Below, one piece after another: positions 15,858 through 25,298 of a stretch of 64,000 nucleotides of DNA. The translations under genes and the position numbers were made by a program. Each line of letters opens with the position of its first letter. The first letter of the stretch is position 1. A model generated the notes under the pieces. The model was given only the letters and a program-made list of their open reading frames with translations, ran no database searches and had not been told where the DNA came from. The stretch covers positions 62,001-126,000 of the forward strand of contig JAPKZY010000106.1 in assembly GCA_026393535.1 (NCBI GenBank). The letters run 5' to 3'. The stretch is from Actinomycetota bacterium (GTDB lineage Bacteria > Actinomycetota > Acidimicrobiia > Acidimicrobiales > Ilumatobacteraceae).

Positions 15858-17263
15858 TGAACGTCTCTCGCCGACTCGCCGAACCACTTGTTGCGCTTGA
15901 AGTGCCTCTTCGATGCCACATTGTCGGTATTGGTGGTCCCGGGATGAGCGCGATTGCTCGCTTGTTGGTTGAAATGGGTCATACGGTGACCGGGTCAGAT
16001 CTTCACGATTCAGAGGTAATTGATGAACTTCGTCAGCGTGGCGCAGAAATTTCTATTGGCCATCAGGAGTCAGTTGTTCACGGAGTAGACGTTGTTACAT
16101 ACTCAACGGCAATTCCATCTACCAATGTTGAATTGGAAGAGGCTCGGCGCTGTGGAATACCAACTCGCCATAGGTCTGGCATCTTGGCCTCGTTGTGTGC
16201 CGCTACAAACGCAATTGGTATCGCCGGTACCCACGGAAAGACAACTACTACAGCGCTCGTGACTTCGATGACAACTGCTGGCGGCCTGCATCCTTCATCA
16301 ATCATTGGAGCAGACGTTCTTGGAGTCACAGGGAATGAGTATGGAGATGGGTCTCTTCTCATTATTGAGTCAGATGAAAGTGATGGGACACTCGATGTTC
16401 TTCCCTTGTCATCTCTGGTGGTGACAAATATTGATATTGATCACCTTGATTACTTTGGATCTTTTGAAGCCATAAAGGAATGCTTTGCTGATGCAACCAC
16501 GCGTACGTATGGCGCTGTCGTACTAAATGCAGATGATGTGGGTTCTTCAGAATTACTGAACGCACTTGGCAGGGACCCCCGAGTGACAACATTCGGATGG
16601 TCAGAACGTTCCACGGTCCGCATTACATCAGCAGAACCGCACAGTGAGGGCACAATGGTTGCTCTTCAATTCTCAGGCCGGACGTACACGTGTGCATTGA
16701 AACTACGTGGTGAACATAATGTGATGAACTTTGCTGCGGCCCTTGCGATGGCAATTCGTCTTGGCGTCGATCCGGTCGTCGCATGTACGGCAGCCTCGGC
16801 TTTCCGTGGCGTTGCTCGTCGATTCACTGAACGTGGCGATTTCCGCGGATCATTACTCATTGACGACTATGCACATTTGCCAGCGGAGATTTCCGCCACA
16901 ATCGATGCGGTGCGTTCGCACCCAGCATTGTCGGGTCGTGTGGTGGCTGTGTTTCAACCGAATCGATATCACCGCATTGCCACAATGGCGGATTCGTATG
17001 CCGATTGTTTTGTGAACGCAGATCGCATTGTGATTACTGATGTGTACGCATCAGGTACTCAGAAGATTGATGGTGTCACAGGAGAACTGGTGGTCAATGC
17101 CATTCGTCGTGCCCATAAAGATGCCGATGTGGTGTGGGCGCCGTCACGCGCTAACACTGTTGCAGCTGTCGAGTCATGGGTTACTCCTGGCGACATCTGT
17201 ATTTCGATGGGTTGTGGCGATATTGAATCCTTCCCTGACGACTTACGTGGGGTTTTGGCGTGA
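15857..17263 (+). CDS. murC: UDP-MurNAc:L-alanine ligase MurC
   Basis: First Mur ligase, adding L-Ala to UDP-MurNAc. 468 residues. Rossmann start CHIVGIGGPGMSAIARLL, ATP loop GIAGTHGKTTTTALV (the GTHGKT form is diagnostic of MurC), ESDESDGTL, NIDIDHLDYFGS, and the C-terminal LIDDYAHLPAEI and FQPNRYHRI motifs. Its ATG uses the last base of the murG stop, and its TGA overlaps murB's GTG. Confidence 0.97.
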   Translation: MNVSRRLAEPLVALEVPLRCHIVGIGGPGMSAIARLLVEMGHTVTGSDLHDSEVIDELRQRGAEISIGHQESVVHGVDVVTYSTAIPSTNVELEEARRCGIPTRHRSGILASLCAATNAIGIAGTHGKTTTTALVTSMTTAGGLHPSSIIGADVLGVTGNEYGDGSLLIIESDESDGTLDVLPLSSLVVTNIDIDHLDYFGSFEAIKECFADATTRTYGAVVLNADDVGSSELLNALGRDPRVTTFGWSERSTVRITSAEPHSEGTMVALQFSGRTYTCALKLRGEHNVMNFAAALAMAIRLGVDPVVACTAASAFRGVARRFTERGDFRGSLLIDDYAHLPAEISATIDAVRSHPALSGRVVAVFQPNRYHRIATMADSYADCFVNADRIVITDVYASGTQKIDGVTGELVVNAIRRAHKDADVVWAPSRANTVAAVESWVTPGDICISMGCGDIESFPDDLRGVLA

Positions 17264-18276
17264 CTACTGGCGCACTCTTTGCTGAGTTGGCTGCGGTAGG
17301 TCTTGATGTTCATAGCGATAGGCCGCTTGCCCCACTCACTACCTATGGGGTCGGCGGCAACGGTGCATGTGTTGTCAAAGTGTCATCTGTCGACCACGTC
17401 GTTGCGGTGTCTGAGGTTTTGCATCGTCACCCAGGGGTAGACACTCTTGTAATGGGTCGTGGCAGCAATCTTTTGATCGCAGATATCGGCTTCAATGGTC
17501 TTGTCATAGTTATGGCGCCGTCAAGTACTGAAAATGCTGTGAGCGTTGACGGTGACATTGTGGAAGCGGGGGGCGCAATGTTGATGCCGGTGCTGGCCAG
17601 ACGGTCTGTCGGGGCAGGACGTGGTGGTCTTGAATGGTGCGTCGGAATACCTGGCACTGTGGGTGGTGCAGTGCGAATGAATGCAGGCGGCCATGGCGCC
17701 GATATGGCTTCATCTGTGGTTGATGCCACCGTGTTGTCTCTTCGTAGCGGCATTATCGCGCGCGTGCCTGCTGAACAACTTGATTTCTACTTTCGTGGTT
17801 CGGCATTATCAAACAATCACGTTGTGCTTTCGGTTCGAATGAAAACTGCAGCCCAAGAAGCGGCAACCGGTACAACTGAAATCAACGCCGTAGTCGGCTG
17901 GAGGCGCGAGCATCAACCAGGTGGCCGTAATGCCGGCTCGGTGTTCGTGAATCCTGGTTCAGGTGACGAAAGTGCCGGGGCTCTTATTGATTCTGCAGGT
18001 CTTCGAGGTTTCACAATTGGTGCAGTCACAGTGTCAGAAAAGCACGCAAATTTCATTCAGGCCGGAGAAGGTTCAACCGCTGCTGACATTGCTGCCGTGA
18101 TGTCGCATGTGCAAAGTACTGTAGAAGATGTTCATGGCATTCGTCTGTATAGCGAAGTATGTCTTGTCGGATTCTCTGCAGACCTCATGACTCGTTTTTC
18201 ACATCCTTCCCACGCTTCTGCACCACACGTTGCTGCCAAGAATGAATTGCACAGACTTCTCGGGGATCACGCATGA
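17260..18276 (+). CDS. murB: UDP-N-acetylenolpyruvoylglucosamine reductase MurB
   Basis: FAD-dependent reductase giving UDP-MurNAc from the enolpyruvyl intermediate. 338 residues, type I/II-like. FAD-binding motifs: APLTTYGVGGNG near residue 23, LVMGRGSNLLIADIGF, and GIPGTVGGAVRMNAGGHG; also NAGSVFVNPG with the catalytic Ser, and the C-terminal HANFIQAGEGSTAADI. GTG start in a GTGA overlap with murC, and an ATGA overlap with ftsQ. A TAT-like or membrane segment is absent; cytosolic. Confidence 0.96.
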   Translation: MTTGALFAELAAVGLDVHSDRPLAPLTTYGVGGNGACVVKVSSVDHVVAVSEVLHRHPGVDTLVMGRGSNLLIADIGFNGLVIVMAPSSTENAVSVDGDIVEAGGAMLMPVLARRSVGAGRGGLEWCVGIPGTVGGAVRMNAGGHGADMASSVVDATVLSLRSGIIARVPAEQLDFYFRGSALSNNHVVLSVRMKTAAQEAATGTTEINAVVGWRREHQPGGRNAGSVFVNPGSGDESAGALIDSAGLRGFTIGAVTVSEKHANFIQAGEGSTAADIAAVMSHVQSTVEDVHGIRLYSEVCLVGFSADLMTRFSHPSHASAPHVAAKNELHRLLGDHA

Positions 18277-19406
18277 CAGATTCTGAAGATCAAAGTTCTA
18301 AAGAACGGGTAGAAGAAATATCAGTCACAGAAGTGTCTGATCAAGTGTTGCAAGAGCTGTCGGGCCTCTTTGGCAGTCGCGAAGGCGTGACAGTGATAGA
18401 TCCAGATGAGCATGTCGAACCCAGCGATGACACACCGACAGACATTATTGATGTGGCGGTTTCGGCAGTTGAAAACGACACATCACACGATGCGGAATTG
18501 TCAGAAACAGAGACTGTTGTCATTGTTGACCCCAGCGTGGAAGAGATTCGGCGGTCGGAACCGATTGACCCATTGCTCAATGGAATGGCTGAAGACACAG
18601 GCACATTGGTCGTCATCGATGACGACCTGGATCGTGTGGTCATCGTCGACGATGACAGACCAGACCCAACATTTGAAGAGAGGCAACGACGGTCACGACG
18701 ACGTGAACGCTTGCAAAAAGTCAAGTGGCTAAAGCTTGCGGGTGTGATTGTGGCATCAGTAGTTGTAGTGATTGCGCTACTGGCGTCGCCGATTTTTGCG
18801 ATTCGGTCAGTGACCATTGAGGGAAATGTCTATACCTCTAAGGAAGTTCTGGTGAAGGTTACAAAAACGTTGAAGGGTGCATCAGTGTTCACTGTGAATA
18901 CTGGCAAGGCACGCGAGTTGTTGCTCGCAGATTCCTGGGTGTCTGACGTGCGGATCACCACCCGATTTCCCGGTAAGGCGCTCGTTGAAATAGCGGAAAG
19001 AATTCCCGTTATTTGGTACGTGGGCGATGATCAAAAAGCGCGCATTGTCGATGCCCGAGGACATGTCATCGCAGTACTTGCTGGTTGGCCGACAAAGTAC
19101 CTGCGTGTCGGCGGTGTCGGGCCATCTCTCGAGGCAGGGGCCGTGGCCGACGATGTCTATAGAGCGGCAGCTCAACTTGTGCTGGCACTGCCAGATGAAC
19201 TGCGGCCGTTGGTGAAATCTCTTGAAGTCAGCGCAGGAGGGGAGCTTGCAATGACCCTTGCAGGCGGAACCCTCGTTCGTTTTGGACCACCCAATGACTT
19301 GCAGAGCAAGTTGGTAGCCGTGGTTGTGCTGTTGCGGCGCCAGAATCCATCAACCTTGGCAATTATTGACGTTTCCACGGGTGAACCAACCGTTCAGATC
19401 CGCTAA
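18273..19406 (+). CDS. ftsQ: Cell division protein FtsQ/DivIB
   Basis: Bitopic divisome scaffold. 377 residues. The cytoplasmic part is unusually long and acidic (1 to about 130), carries three VVI-D-rich repeats (81-87, 112-118, 122-128) and a weaker one at 39-45, and ends in a basic patch ERQRRSRRRERLQKVKW. Membrane helix about 153-173; then the POTRA domain starting FAIRSVTIEGNVYTSKEVL and the FtsQ beta domain. Family call rests on POTRA sequence and cluster position. Its start overlaps murB (ATGA). Confidence 0.93.
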   Translation: MTDSEDQSSKERVEEISVTEVSDQVLQELSGLFGSREGVTVIDPDEHVEPSDDTPTDIIDVAVSAVENDTSHDAELSETETVVIVDPSVEEIRRSEPIDPLLNGMAEDTGTLVVIDDDLDRVVIVDDDRPDPTFEERQRRSRRRERLQKVKWLKLAGVIVASVVVVIALLASPIFAIRSVTIEGNVYTSKEVLVKVTKTLKGASVFTVNTGKARELLLADSWVSDVRITTRFPGKALVEIAERIPVIWYVGDDQKARIVDARGHVIAVLAGWPTKYLRVGGVGPSLEAGAVADDVYRAAAQLVLALPDELRPLVKSLEVSAGGELAMTLAGGTLVRFGPPNDLQSKLVAVVVLLRRQNPSTLAIIDVSTGEPTVQIR

Positions 19407-19469
19407 ACGATCATCCGAAACGGGGATTGCCACATATATCGCTCGTGATGTGGGAAACTTAGGAAACTC

Positions 19470-19483
19470 AGTCCTTACGGACT
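19470..19483 (+). promoter_or_regulatory. Small hairpin in the ftsQ-ftsZ gap
   Basis: AGTCC, loop TTAC, GGACT form a 5-pair hairpin eight bases before the ftsZ ribosome-binding site. The 99-base gap is the largest in the 3' half of the cluster. No clear -35/-10 pair was seen in it. Possible role in mRNA stability or extra ftsZ expression; weak. Confidence 0.3.
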
Positions 19484-19505
19484 CCTTACTGGAGGTAAAT
19501 GGTCG

Positions 19506-20609
19506 ATGGCCGGTGCACCACAGAATTATCTCGCCGTTATAAAGGTGATTGGCATTGGCGGAGGCGGCGTTAACGCTGTTAACCGCATGATCGATGCTGG
19601 TCTTCGCGGCGTCGAATTTGTCGCAATTAACACAGACGCGCAAGCCCTTCTTATGAGCGATGCTGATGTCAAGCTCGATATTGGTCGCGATCTCACTCGA
19701 GGTCTTGGTGCAGGTTCTGACCCAGACGTTGGTCGCGCAGCTGCCGAAGCGCATCGTGAAGAAATCGAAGAACTTATTAATGGTTCAGACATGGTTTTCA
19801 TTACTGCAGGTGAAGGCGGAGGTACCGGAACAGGTGCTGCACCAATTATCGCTGAAATCGCAAAGTCTCTCGGAGCACTTACTATCGGTGTCGTAACACG
19901 TCCGTTCCAATTTGAAGGTCGTCGTCGTGCTGTTCAGGCAGACAATGGAATTCAACGTTTGAAGGAAAAAGTCGACACTCTGATTGTTATTCCGAATGAT
20001 CGACTTCTGACCGTTGCGAACGATAAGACATCACTGGTAAATGCATTCAAGATGGCTGATGAGATCTTGTTACAAGGCGTGGCGGGTATTACAAACCTCA
20101 TTACGACTCCTGGACTTATCAACACCGACTTCGCAGACGTCAAGATGATCCTTACCAGTGCGGGCTCTGCCCTTATGGGAATTGGTATTGCCAGCGGAGA
20201 CAATCGTGCGGTTGTTGCAGCAAAAGATGCTATTTCGAGCCCAATGCTCGAGGCAGCTATCGATGGTGCGCGAGGTATTTTGCTCAATATCACTGGTCCG
20301 TCCAGCATGGGTCTCTTCGAAGTCAACGCTGCGGCCGAAGTGGTGCACGGAGTTGCTCATCAAGACGCGAACATCATTTTCGGTACTGTCATCGACGACG
20401 AAATGGGCGATGAAATCAAGGTCACCGTTATCGCAGCTGGGTTCGAACGTTGGGATGCAGGGTCAAGTGGCTCATCCATTGGTACTCGCACTTCAACGCG
20501 TCCGACAGATGCGCGACCATCAACAGGCAACGTGCGCGACATTTTCTCTGATAGCGATCCGTTGTCAGACGATGACGATGATTTCGACGTTCCGTCTTTC
20601 TTGAAATAG
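19506..20609 (+). CDS. ftsZ: Cell division GTPase FtsZ
   Basis: Tubulin homologue that forms the Z ring at mid-cell. 367 residues. N-terminal GTPase: [15 protein letters not shown], the T4 loop [12 protein letters not shown] (about residues 101-112), NDRLL and the T7 loop [12 protein letters not shown] short linker leads to an acidic stretch and the C-terminal peptide [11 protein letters not shown] that binds SepF. GGAGGT (19491-19496) is nine bases before the ATG, one of the strongest ribosome sites in the window, as expected for an abundant protein. Confidence 0.98.
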   Translation: MAGAPQNYLAVIKVIGIGGGGVNAVNRMIDAGLRGVEFVAINTDAQALLMSDADVKLDIGRDLTRGLGAGSDPDVGRAAAEAHREEIEELINGSDMVFITAGEGGGTGTGAAPIIAEIAKSLGALTIGVVTRPFQFEGRRRAVQADNGIQRLKEKVDTLIVIPNDRLLTVANDKTSLVNAFKMADEILLQGVAGITNLITTPGLINTDFADVKMILTSAGSALMGIGIASGDNRAVVAAKDAISSPMLEAAIDGARGILLNITGPSSMGLFEVNAAAEVVHGVAHQDANIIFGTVIDDEMGDEIKVTVIAAGFERWDAGSSGSSIGTRTSTRPTDARPSTGNVRDIFSDSDPLSDDDDDFDVPSFLK

Positions 20610-20619
20610 AAGTTCACTC

Positions 20620-21273
20620 ATGATCGACGCCAACGCGGTGGCCGATCGCGTGGCACACGTTCGTTCAGTCATCAATGAAGCTGGTGGGACTGATGTCTCG
20701 CTAGTGGCTGTAACAAAATCTTTCGGAATCGATGCTCTTCGTGCTGCGTCGACAGCCAAGTGCGATGCAGTGGGTGAGAACTATGCCCAAGAGCTGCTAG
20801 AAAAAACTGCAGAAGGTATGCCGCTCATTGATGTCCACTTCATTGGGGCACTGCAGTCAAACAAGGTGCGGTTGTTGGCGGGGCACATTGCGTTGTGGCA
20901 GTCCGTAGATAGGGAATCAGTTGTGGACGAATTGGGGCGTCGATCACCGGGTGCGTCCATTTTGATACAGGTTGATACAACGGGGGAGCCCTCCAAAGGC
21001 GGGGTGACACCTCCTCAACTAGATGCATTGAGAGCGCGAGCAGAGTCTCGAGGCCTCATCGTGAAGGGATTGATGACAATTGGTCCGACGGATGGAATGC
21101 AGGAAGAGTGCGAGAAATCCTTTGGGATGTTGCGTCATTTGGTCAATGAACAAGGCTTATCAGTCTGTTCAATGGGAATGTCGGCCGATTATCCGATTGC
21201 CGTTGCGTGTGGTTCCACAATGGTCAGGGTGGGAAGCGGCCTCTTTGGTGACAGAGTGCGCGTCACGAATTAG
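20620..21273 (+). CDS. yggS: YggS/PLPBP family pyridoxal phosphate homeostasis protein
   Basis: PLP-binding TIM-barrel protein without catalytic partner domain, involved in vitamin B6 balance. 217 residues, slightly short for the family. PLP lysine in VSLVAVTKSFG; also GENYAQELLEK, HFIGALQSNKVR, and SMGMSADYPIAVACGSTMVRVGSG-type phosphate-binding end (SMGMSADY and VRVGSGLFG). Position after ftsZ and before sepF is conserved in Gram-positive bacteria. No ribosome site is obvious beyond weak GAAG. Confidence 0.95.
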   Translation: MIDANAVADRVAHVRSVINEAGGTDVSLVAVTKSFGIDALRAASTAKCDAVGENYAQELLEKTAEGMPLIDVHFIGALQSNKVRLLAGHIALWQSVDRESVVDELGRRSPGASILIQVDTTGEPSKGGVTPPQLDALRARAESRGLIVKGLMTIGPTDGMQEECEKSFGMLRHLVNEQGLSVCSMGMSADYPIAVACGSTMVRVGSGLFGDRVRVTN

Positions 21274-21304
21274 ACGTGTCCCACATCTGCTATTCGAAGT
21301 GCAT

Positions 21305-21310
21305 TAGCCT
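21305..21310 (+). promoter_or_regulatory. -10 element TAGCCT of sepF, leaderless
   Basis: TAGCCT is directly followed by ATGAAT and then ATG. The second ATG (21317) is six bases after the hexamer, the spacing seen at other leaderless starts here. Confidence 0.5.
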
Positions 21311-21316
21311 ATGAAT

Positions 21317-21850
21317 ATGTCATTTTTCCGCCGCGCAATGGATTACCTCGGTCTGAGTGGGGAAGAAGCCTACGACGACTACGACATGTCGATGGAGTAC
21401 GAACGACCACAACGTGTCGGACGCCCTGCCCCCGACCAAGGTCGTCGCTCCAATTTTGATCCTGAATACTCGTCAGAAACGCAGCGCCCTGCTGCGCGCC
21501 CAATACGTGTTGATGACACCGGAGCAGCACGTCGTCCTGATGATTCAGGTTTGCAAGTGCGCCCTGTCGGCACTGCGCGTACGTCTCCCACAGTTCGCAC
21601 GATTCCTTCTTCTGGAGAAACTGTCACTGTTCGCCCTCGCAACTTCAATCAAGCGCAAGAAATTGCCGATCACTTCAAAGATGGTGTTCCGGTGATTGTG
21701 AATCTTGAAGGTGCTGATCGGGAAATGTCTCGTCGTATTATTGATTTCGCAAGTGGCATGTGTTACGCACTGAGCGGAACAATGGAAAAAGTAGGCAGTG
21801 GCGTCTACTTGTTAAAGCCGGCTGTGAGTTTCGACTCACCTCGCTACTAA
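21317..21850 (+). CDS. sepF: Cell division protein SepF
   Basis: Membrane-bound FtsZ anchor in Actinobacteria. 177 residues from ATG 21317: an amphipathic N-terminal membrane-targeting helix (MSFFRRAMDYLGLS), a long disordered Arg/Pro-rich linker, and the SepF core from about residue 95 (VRPRNFNQAQEIADHFKDG, VIVNLEGADREMSRRIIDF, YALSGTMEKVGSGVYLLKP). An ATG six bases earlier is in frame, but the -10-like TAGCCT abuts it; the later start gives the canonical MSFF opening. Confidence 0.95.
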   Translation: MSFFRRAMDYLGLSGEEAYDDYDMSMEYERPQRVGRPAPDQGRRSNFDPEYSSETQRPAARPIRVDDTGAARRPDDSGLQVRPVGTARTSPTVRTIPSSGETVTVRPRNFNQAQEIADHFKDGVPVIVNLEGADREMSRRIIDFASGMCYALSGTMEKVGSGVYLLKPAVSFDSPRY

Positions 21851-21859
21851 GGATTCTTT

Positions 21860-22102
21860 ATGGGACTTGTGTGCGCCATTGCAAATATCTATGTCTTGAT
21901 TGTGGTTGCCCGCGCAATTTCGACATTCTTTCCTATCTCTTCAGGTAGTCCGTTTCTTCCCCTTGTTGACTTTCTCTACAAGGTCACAGAGCCAGTATTC
22001 ACACCCATTCGTCGCGTACTTCCCACTATGGGGCCATTTGATTTCACACCATTAGTGGTTCTCATTGGTATTCAGGTCATCGCGCGCATCCTTGGGTGCT
22101 GA
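21860..22102 (+). CDS. yggT: YggT family membrane protein
   Basis: 80-residue YGGT-domain protein with two membrane helices (about 3-22 and 58-76) flanking the motif YKVTEPVFTPIRRVLPTMGPFD-like segment (TEPVFTPIRRVLP visible). Found after sepF in many Gram-positives and implicated in envelope or division function; mechanism unknown. AAGGA seven bases before the ATG is its ribosome site. divIVA, often the next gene, is missing. Confidence 0.93.
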   Translation: MGLVCAIANIYVLIVVARAISTFFPISSGSPFLPLVDFLYKVTEPVFTPIRRVLPTMGPFDFTPLVVLIGIQVIARILGC

Positions 22103-22116
22103 GCCCTTTACGCCCC

Positions 22117-22122
22117 TAGCCT
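22117..22122 (+). promoter_or_regulatory. -10 element TAGCCT of ileS, leaderless
   Basis: TAGCCT lies exactly six bases before the ileS GTG (22129). The short gap leaves no room for the T-box leader found before ileS in several Actinobacteria. Confidence 0.55.
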
Positions 22123-22128
22123 TACTGC

Positions 22129-25100
22129 GTGACGTATCCAAAGGTTGACCCCCAGCCGAATTTTCCTCATATGGAAGAAGGCGTGCTGGCACGGTGGGAA
22201 CGTGACCAGACATTCGCAAAGAGTCTTGCGCTACGTCCCGTTGGCACAAATGGCGACAATGAATTCATCTTTTACGACGGCCCTCCCTTCGCAAACGGAA
22301 TGCCTCACTACGGTCATTTACTCACCGGCTTTGTGAAGGATGCTGTACCGCGTTACCAAACGATGCGTGGCCGCCATGTTGATCGCCGATTTGGCTGGGA
22401 CTGTCACGGTCTCCCAGCAGAAGTAGAAGCCGAGAAAGAACTCGGTATCGCCGGACATCCTGCCATTGCCGCATTCGGAATCGACAAATTCAATGATGCA
22501 TGTCGCACAAGCGTGTTGCGATACACCGATGAATGGCAGCGATACGTCACGCGCCAAGCTCGTTGGGTTGATTTTGAAAATGACTACAAGACACTCGATA
22601 CCCCGTATATGGAGAGTGTCATGTGGGCATTTAAGACTCTTCATGACAAGGGTCTGATCTACGAGGGCTTTCGTGTGCTCGCATATTGTTGGCGTTGCGA
22701 GACTCCGTTGTCGAATACAGAAACCCGAATGGATGACGTCTACAAAGATCGCCAAGATCCGGCGCTGACTGTTTCGTTCACCCTTGATTCGGGAGAAAAG
22801 ATTCTTGCGTGGACCACAACTCCGTGGACACTGCCGTCCAACTTGGCGCTTGCAGTTGGTCCAGACATTGACTATGCATTCCTTCAGCACCCAGATGGCA
22901 ATACTTACATCGTGGCGAGTGCTCGCTTGGGCTCGTATGAAAAAGAACTTGAAGGTTCAGAGCTGCTGCGCACCGTGAAGGGTCGCGAACTAGTTGGCCG
23001 TCTCTATACGCCATTGTTCCCATTCTTTGCCGGAACAAATAATGCTTTTCAGATTCTCGGTGCTGACTTTGTGACAACTGAAGACGGAACTGGTGTTGTG
23101 CACATGGCGCCTGGTTTCGGTGAAGACGACCAAATCGAATGCAATGCCGCTGGTATTCCCACGCTGTGTCCCATGGACGAACACGGGTGCTACACAGCTG
23201 AAATCACGCCGTGGGTTGGAAAGCATGTGTTTGAGGCCAACTCAGACATTGTGCGCACACTGAAGGACATGGGTGTCGTTGTCCGTCACGATTCATACAA
23301 CCACTCATATCCACATTGTTGGCGTTGCGCTGAGCCACTTGTGTATCGCGCTATTTCGTCATGGTTCGTAGAGGTCACAAAATTCCGTGACCGCATGGTC
23401 GAACTGAATGAACAAATTACTTGGTCGCCCGAGCACATTAAAGACGGTTCGTTCGGTAAATGGATAGCGAATGCCCGTGACTGGGCAATCAGTCGTAATC
23501 GATTCTGGGGTTCGCCCATTCCTGTTTGGAAGAGTGACGACCCGTCTTATCCGCGCCTTGATGTATACGGAAGTCTGGCTGATTTGTCACGCGATTTCGG
23601 GGTGGAAGTAACTGATTTACACCGCCCAAATATTGACGTCCTCGTACGACCAAACCCCGATGATCCAACGGGCAAGTCAATGATGCGTCGCGTTCCTGAA
23701 GTGCTTGACTGCTGGTTTGAGAGCGGCTCAATGCCATTTGCTCAAGTTCATTACCCGTTCGAAAACCGGGAATGGTTCGACAATCACTATCCGGGTGACT
23801 TCATTGTTGAATACATCGGTCAAACGCGCGGATGGTTCTACACATTGCACGTTCTAGCAACGGCACTATTTGATCGGCCTTCTTTTACGTCATGTATCAG
23901 TCATGGAATCGTTCTTGGTGATGATGGCGCAAAGATGTCGAAGAGTTTGCGTAATTATCCTGATCCGATGGCTGTGTTTGATTCTCATGGCGCTGATGCA
24001 ATGCGTTGGTACCTGTTGTCATCACCCATCCTGCGTGGCGGTGATTTCTCGGTCACTGAACAAGGAATGCGAGAGACCGTGCGTCAAGTTCTGTTGCCGC
24101 TATGGAACTCGTATTATTTCCTTGCCTTGTATGCGAACGCCGACGGTATATCTGGTGTTGTTCGCACTGATTCGTCAAATGTGCTTGACCAATACGTTCT
24201 AGCCAAACTTGCTGATTCAGTTGAATCAGTCACGGCATCAATGGATGTATATGACCTGTTCGCAGCGTGCCAAACAATTAGAAACTTTCTTGATGTTCTA
24301 ACTAATTGGTATATCCGCAGAAGTCGTGACCGGTTTTGGGCTGGAGATCAAGATGCCATTGATACTTTGCATACAGTTCTTGATTATGTCGTGCGTATCG
24401 CTGCGCCACTTCTTCCGCTTGTCACTGACGAAGTATTCCAAGGACTCCACGGAGCAGAGGCGGGAAGTGTTCATCTCACTGACTGGCCCTCGTCCACGGA
24501 ACTACCACGCAATGCGGTACTAGTCACTGCAATGGATATGGTCCGTGACGTCTGCTCGTCGGCGTTGTCTGTGCGCAAAGCACATGGTCGTCGTGTTCGT
24601 TTGCCGCTTGCGTCACTCACTATTGCTGCAGCAAATGCTGCATCGCTTGATGGCTTCCTCGACATTGTGCGCGACGAAGTAAACGTGCGCGACGTGGTGC
24701 TCACGGCTGACGTGGATTCAATCGCGTCATACGAATTACAGGTTGTTCCGGCAATTGTTGGTCCGCGACTTGGGCCACGCACTCAAGCGGTCATCGTCGC
24801 AGTGAAAAAAGGTAATTGGACCCAGGATGGCGATGTCATCAATGTTGCGGGCGAGTCGCTTCAGCCAGGAGAATATTCACTCAAATTGGTGACCCAAGCA
24901 GGTTCTGCCAGCGCACCATTGCCGGGCGGGGTCGGCGTTGTTTTGCTCGACGTCAATGTGACTCCTGAATTAGAAGCGGAAGGTTCAGCCCGAGACATCG
25001 TGCGTGCGGTGCAACAGGCTCGCCGTGAAGCCGACCTTGATATCTCAGACCGAATCATCGTGACATTGTCCGTTGATGATCTGTTGAAGGCCCAGATCTT

Positions 25101-25224
25101 GCCTCATGTCGGACTCATTGCGGGCGAGACCCTTGCCCTCGAGGTGCTCTTTGATGCAACGGGGGAGCGCGTCACTGCGGTGGAGGGCGCTCTCATTGGG
25201 GTGTCGGTCGCTCTCGCTAGTTGA
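22129..25224 (+). CDS. ileS: Isoleucyl-tRNA synthetase
   Basis: Class I synthetase charging tRNA-Ile. 1031 residues, the long form also found in eukaryotes and many Actinobacteria. HIGH motif in [17 protein letters not shown], editing domain with [14 protein letters not shown] and [14 protein letters not shown], the tryptophan block FRYWGSPIP-like [12 protein letters not shown], and KMSKS in [17 protein letters not shown]-terminal anticodon-binding domain present. GTG start set by TAGCCT-N6-GTG and by the conserved [13 protein letters not shown] opening. Confidence 0.97.
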   Translation: MTYPKVDPQPNFPHMEEGVLARWERDQTFAKSLALRPVGTNGDNEFIFYDGPPFANGMPHYGHLLTGFVKDAVPRYQTMRGRHVDRRFGWDCHGLPAEVEAEKELGIAGHPAIAAFGIDKFNDACRTSVLRYTDEWQRYVTRQARWVDFENDYKTLDTPYMESVMWAFKTLHDKGLIYEGFRVLAYCWRCETPLSNTETRMDDVYKDRQDPALTVSFTLDSGEKILAWTTTPWTLPSNLALAVGPDIDYAFLQHPDGNTYIVASARLGSYEKELEGSELLRTVKGRELVGRLYTPLFPFFAGTNNAFQILGADFVTTEDGTGVVHMAPGFGEDDQIECNAAGIPTLCPMDEHGCYTAEITPWVGKHVFEANSDIVRTLKDMGVVVRHDSYNHSYPHCWRCAEPLVYRAISSWFVEVTKFRDRMVELNEQITWSPEHIKDGSFGKWIANARDWAISRNRFWGSPIPVWKSDDPSYPRLDVYGSLADLSRDFGVEVTDLHRPNIDVLVRPNPDDPTGKSMMRRVPEVLDCWFESGSMPFAQVHYPFENREWFDNHYPGDFIVEYIGQTRGWFYTLHVLATALFDRPSFTSCISHGIVLGDDGAKMSKSLRNYPDPMAVFDSHGADAMRWYLLSSPILRGGDFSVTEQGMRETVRQVLLPLWNSYYFLALYANADGISGVVRTDSSNVLDQYVLAKLADSVESVTASMDVYDLFAACQTIRNFLDVLTNWYIRRSRDRFWAGDQDAIDTLHTVLDYVVRIAAPLLPLVTDEVFQGLHGAEAGSVHLTDWPSSTELPRNAVLVTAMDMVRDVCSSALSVRKAHGRRVRLPLASLTIAAANAASLDGFLDIVRDEVNVRDVVLTADVDSIASYELQVVPAIVGPRLGPRTQAVIVAVKKGNWTQDGDVINVAGESLQPGEYSLKLVTQAGSASAPLPGGVGVVLLDVNVTPELEAEGSARDIVRAVQQARREADLDISDRIIVTLSVDDLLKAQILPHVGLIAGETLALEVLFDATGERVTAVEGALIGVSVALAS

Positions 25225-25250
25225 GAAAATACCGTTTTCGGCCGTAGCCT
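25221..25250 (+). promoter_or_regulatory. Promoter TTGAGA-N18-TAGCCT before the DksA-like gene
   Basis: TTGAGA (25221-25226) overlaps the ileS stop; TAGCCT is at 25245-25250. Transcription would begin about 40 bases before the ATG at 25299, giving a leader with an AAGGAGAG ribosome site (25281-25288). Confidence 0.5.
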
Positions 25251-25298
25251 CACGGGGCAACACGGGCGGATGCCTGACGCAAGGAGAGAGTGCTCATT

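Noticed and set aside
22090-22128. T-box riboswitch before ileS
   Set aside because: No room for stem I or the T-box sequence in the 26-base gap.
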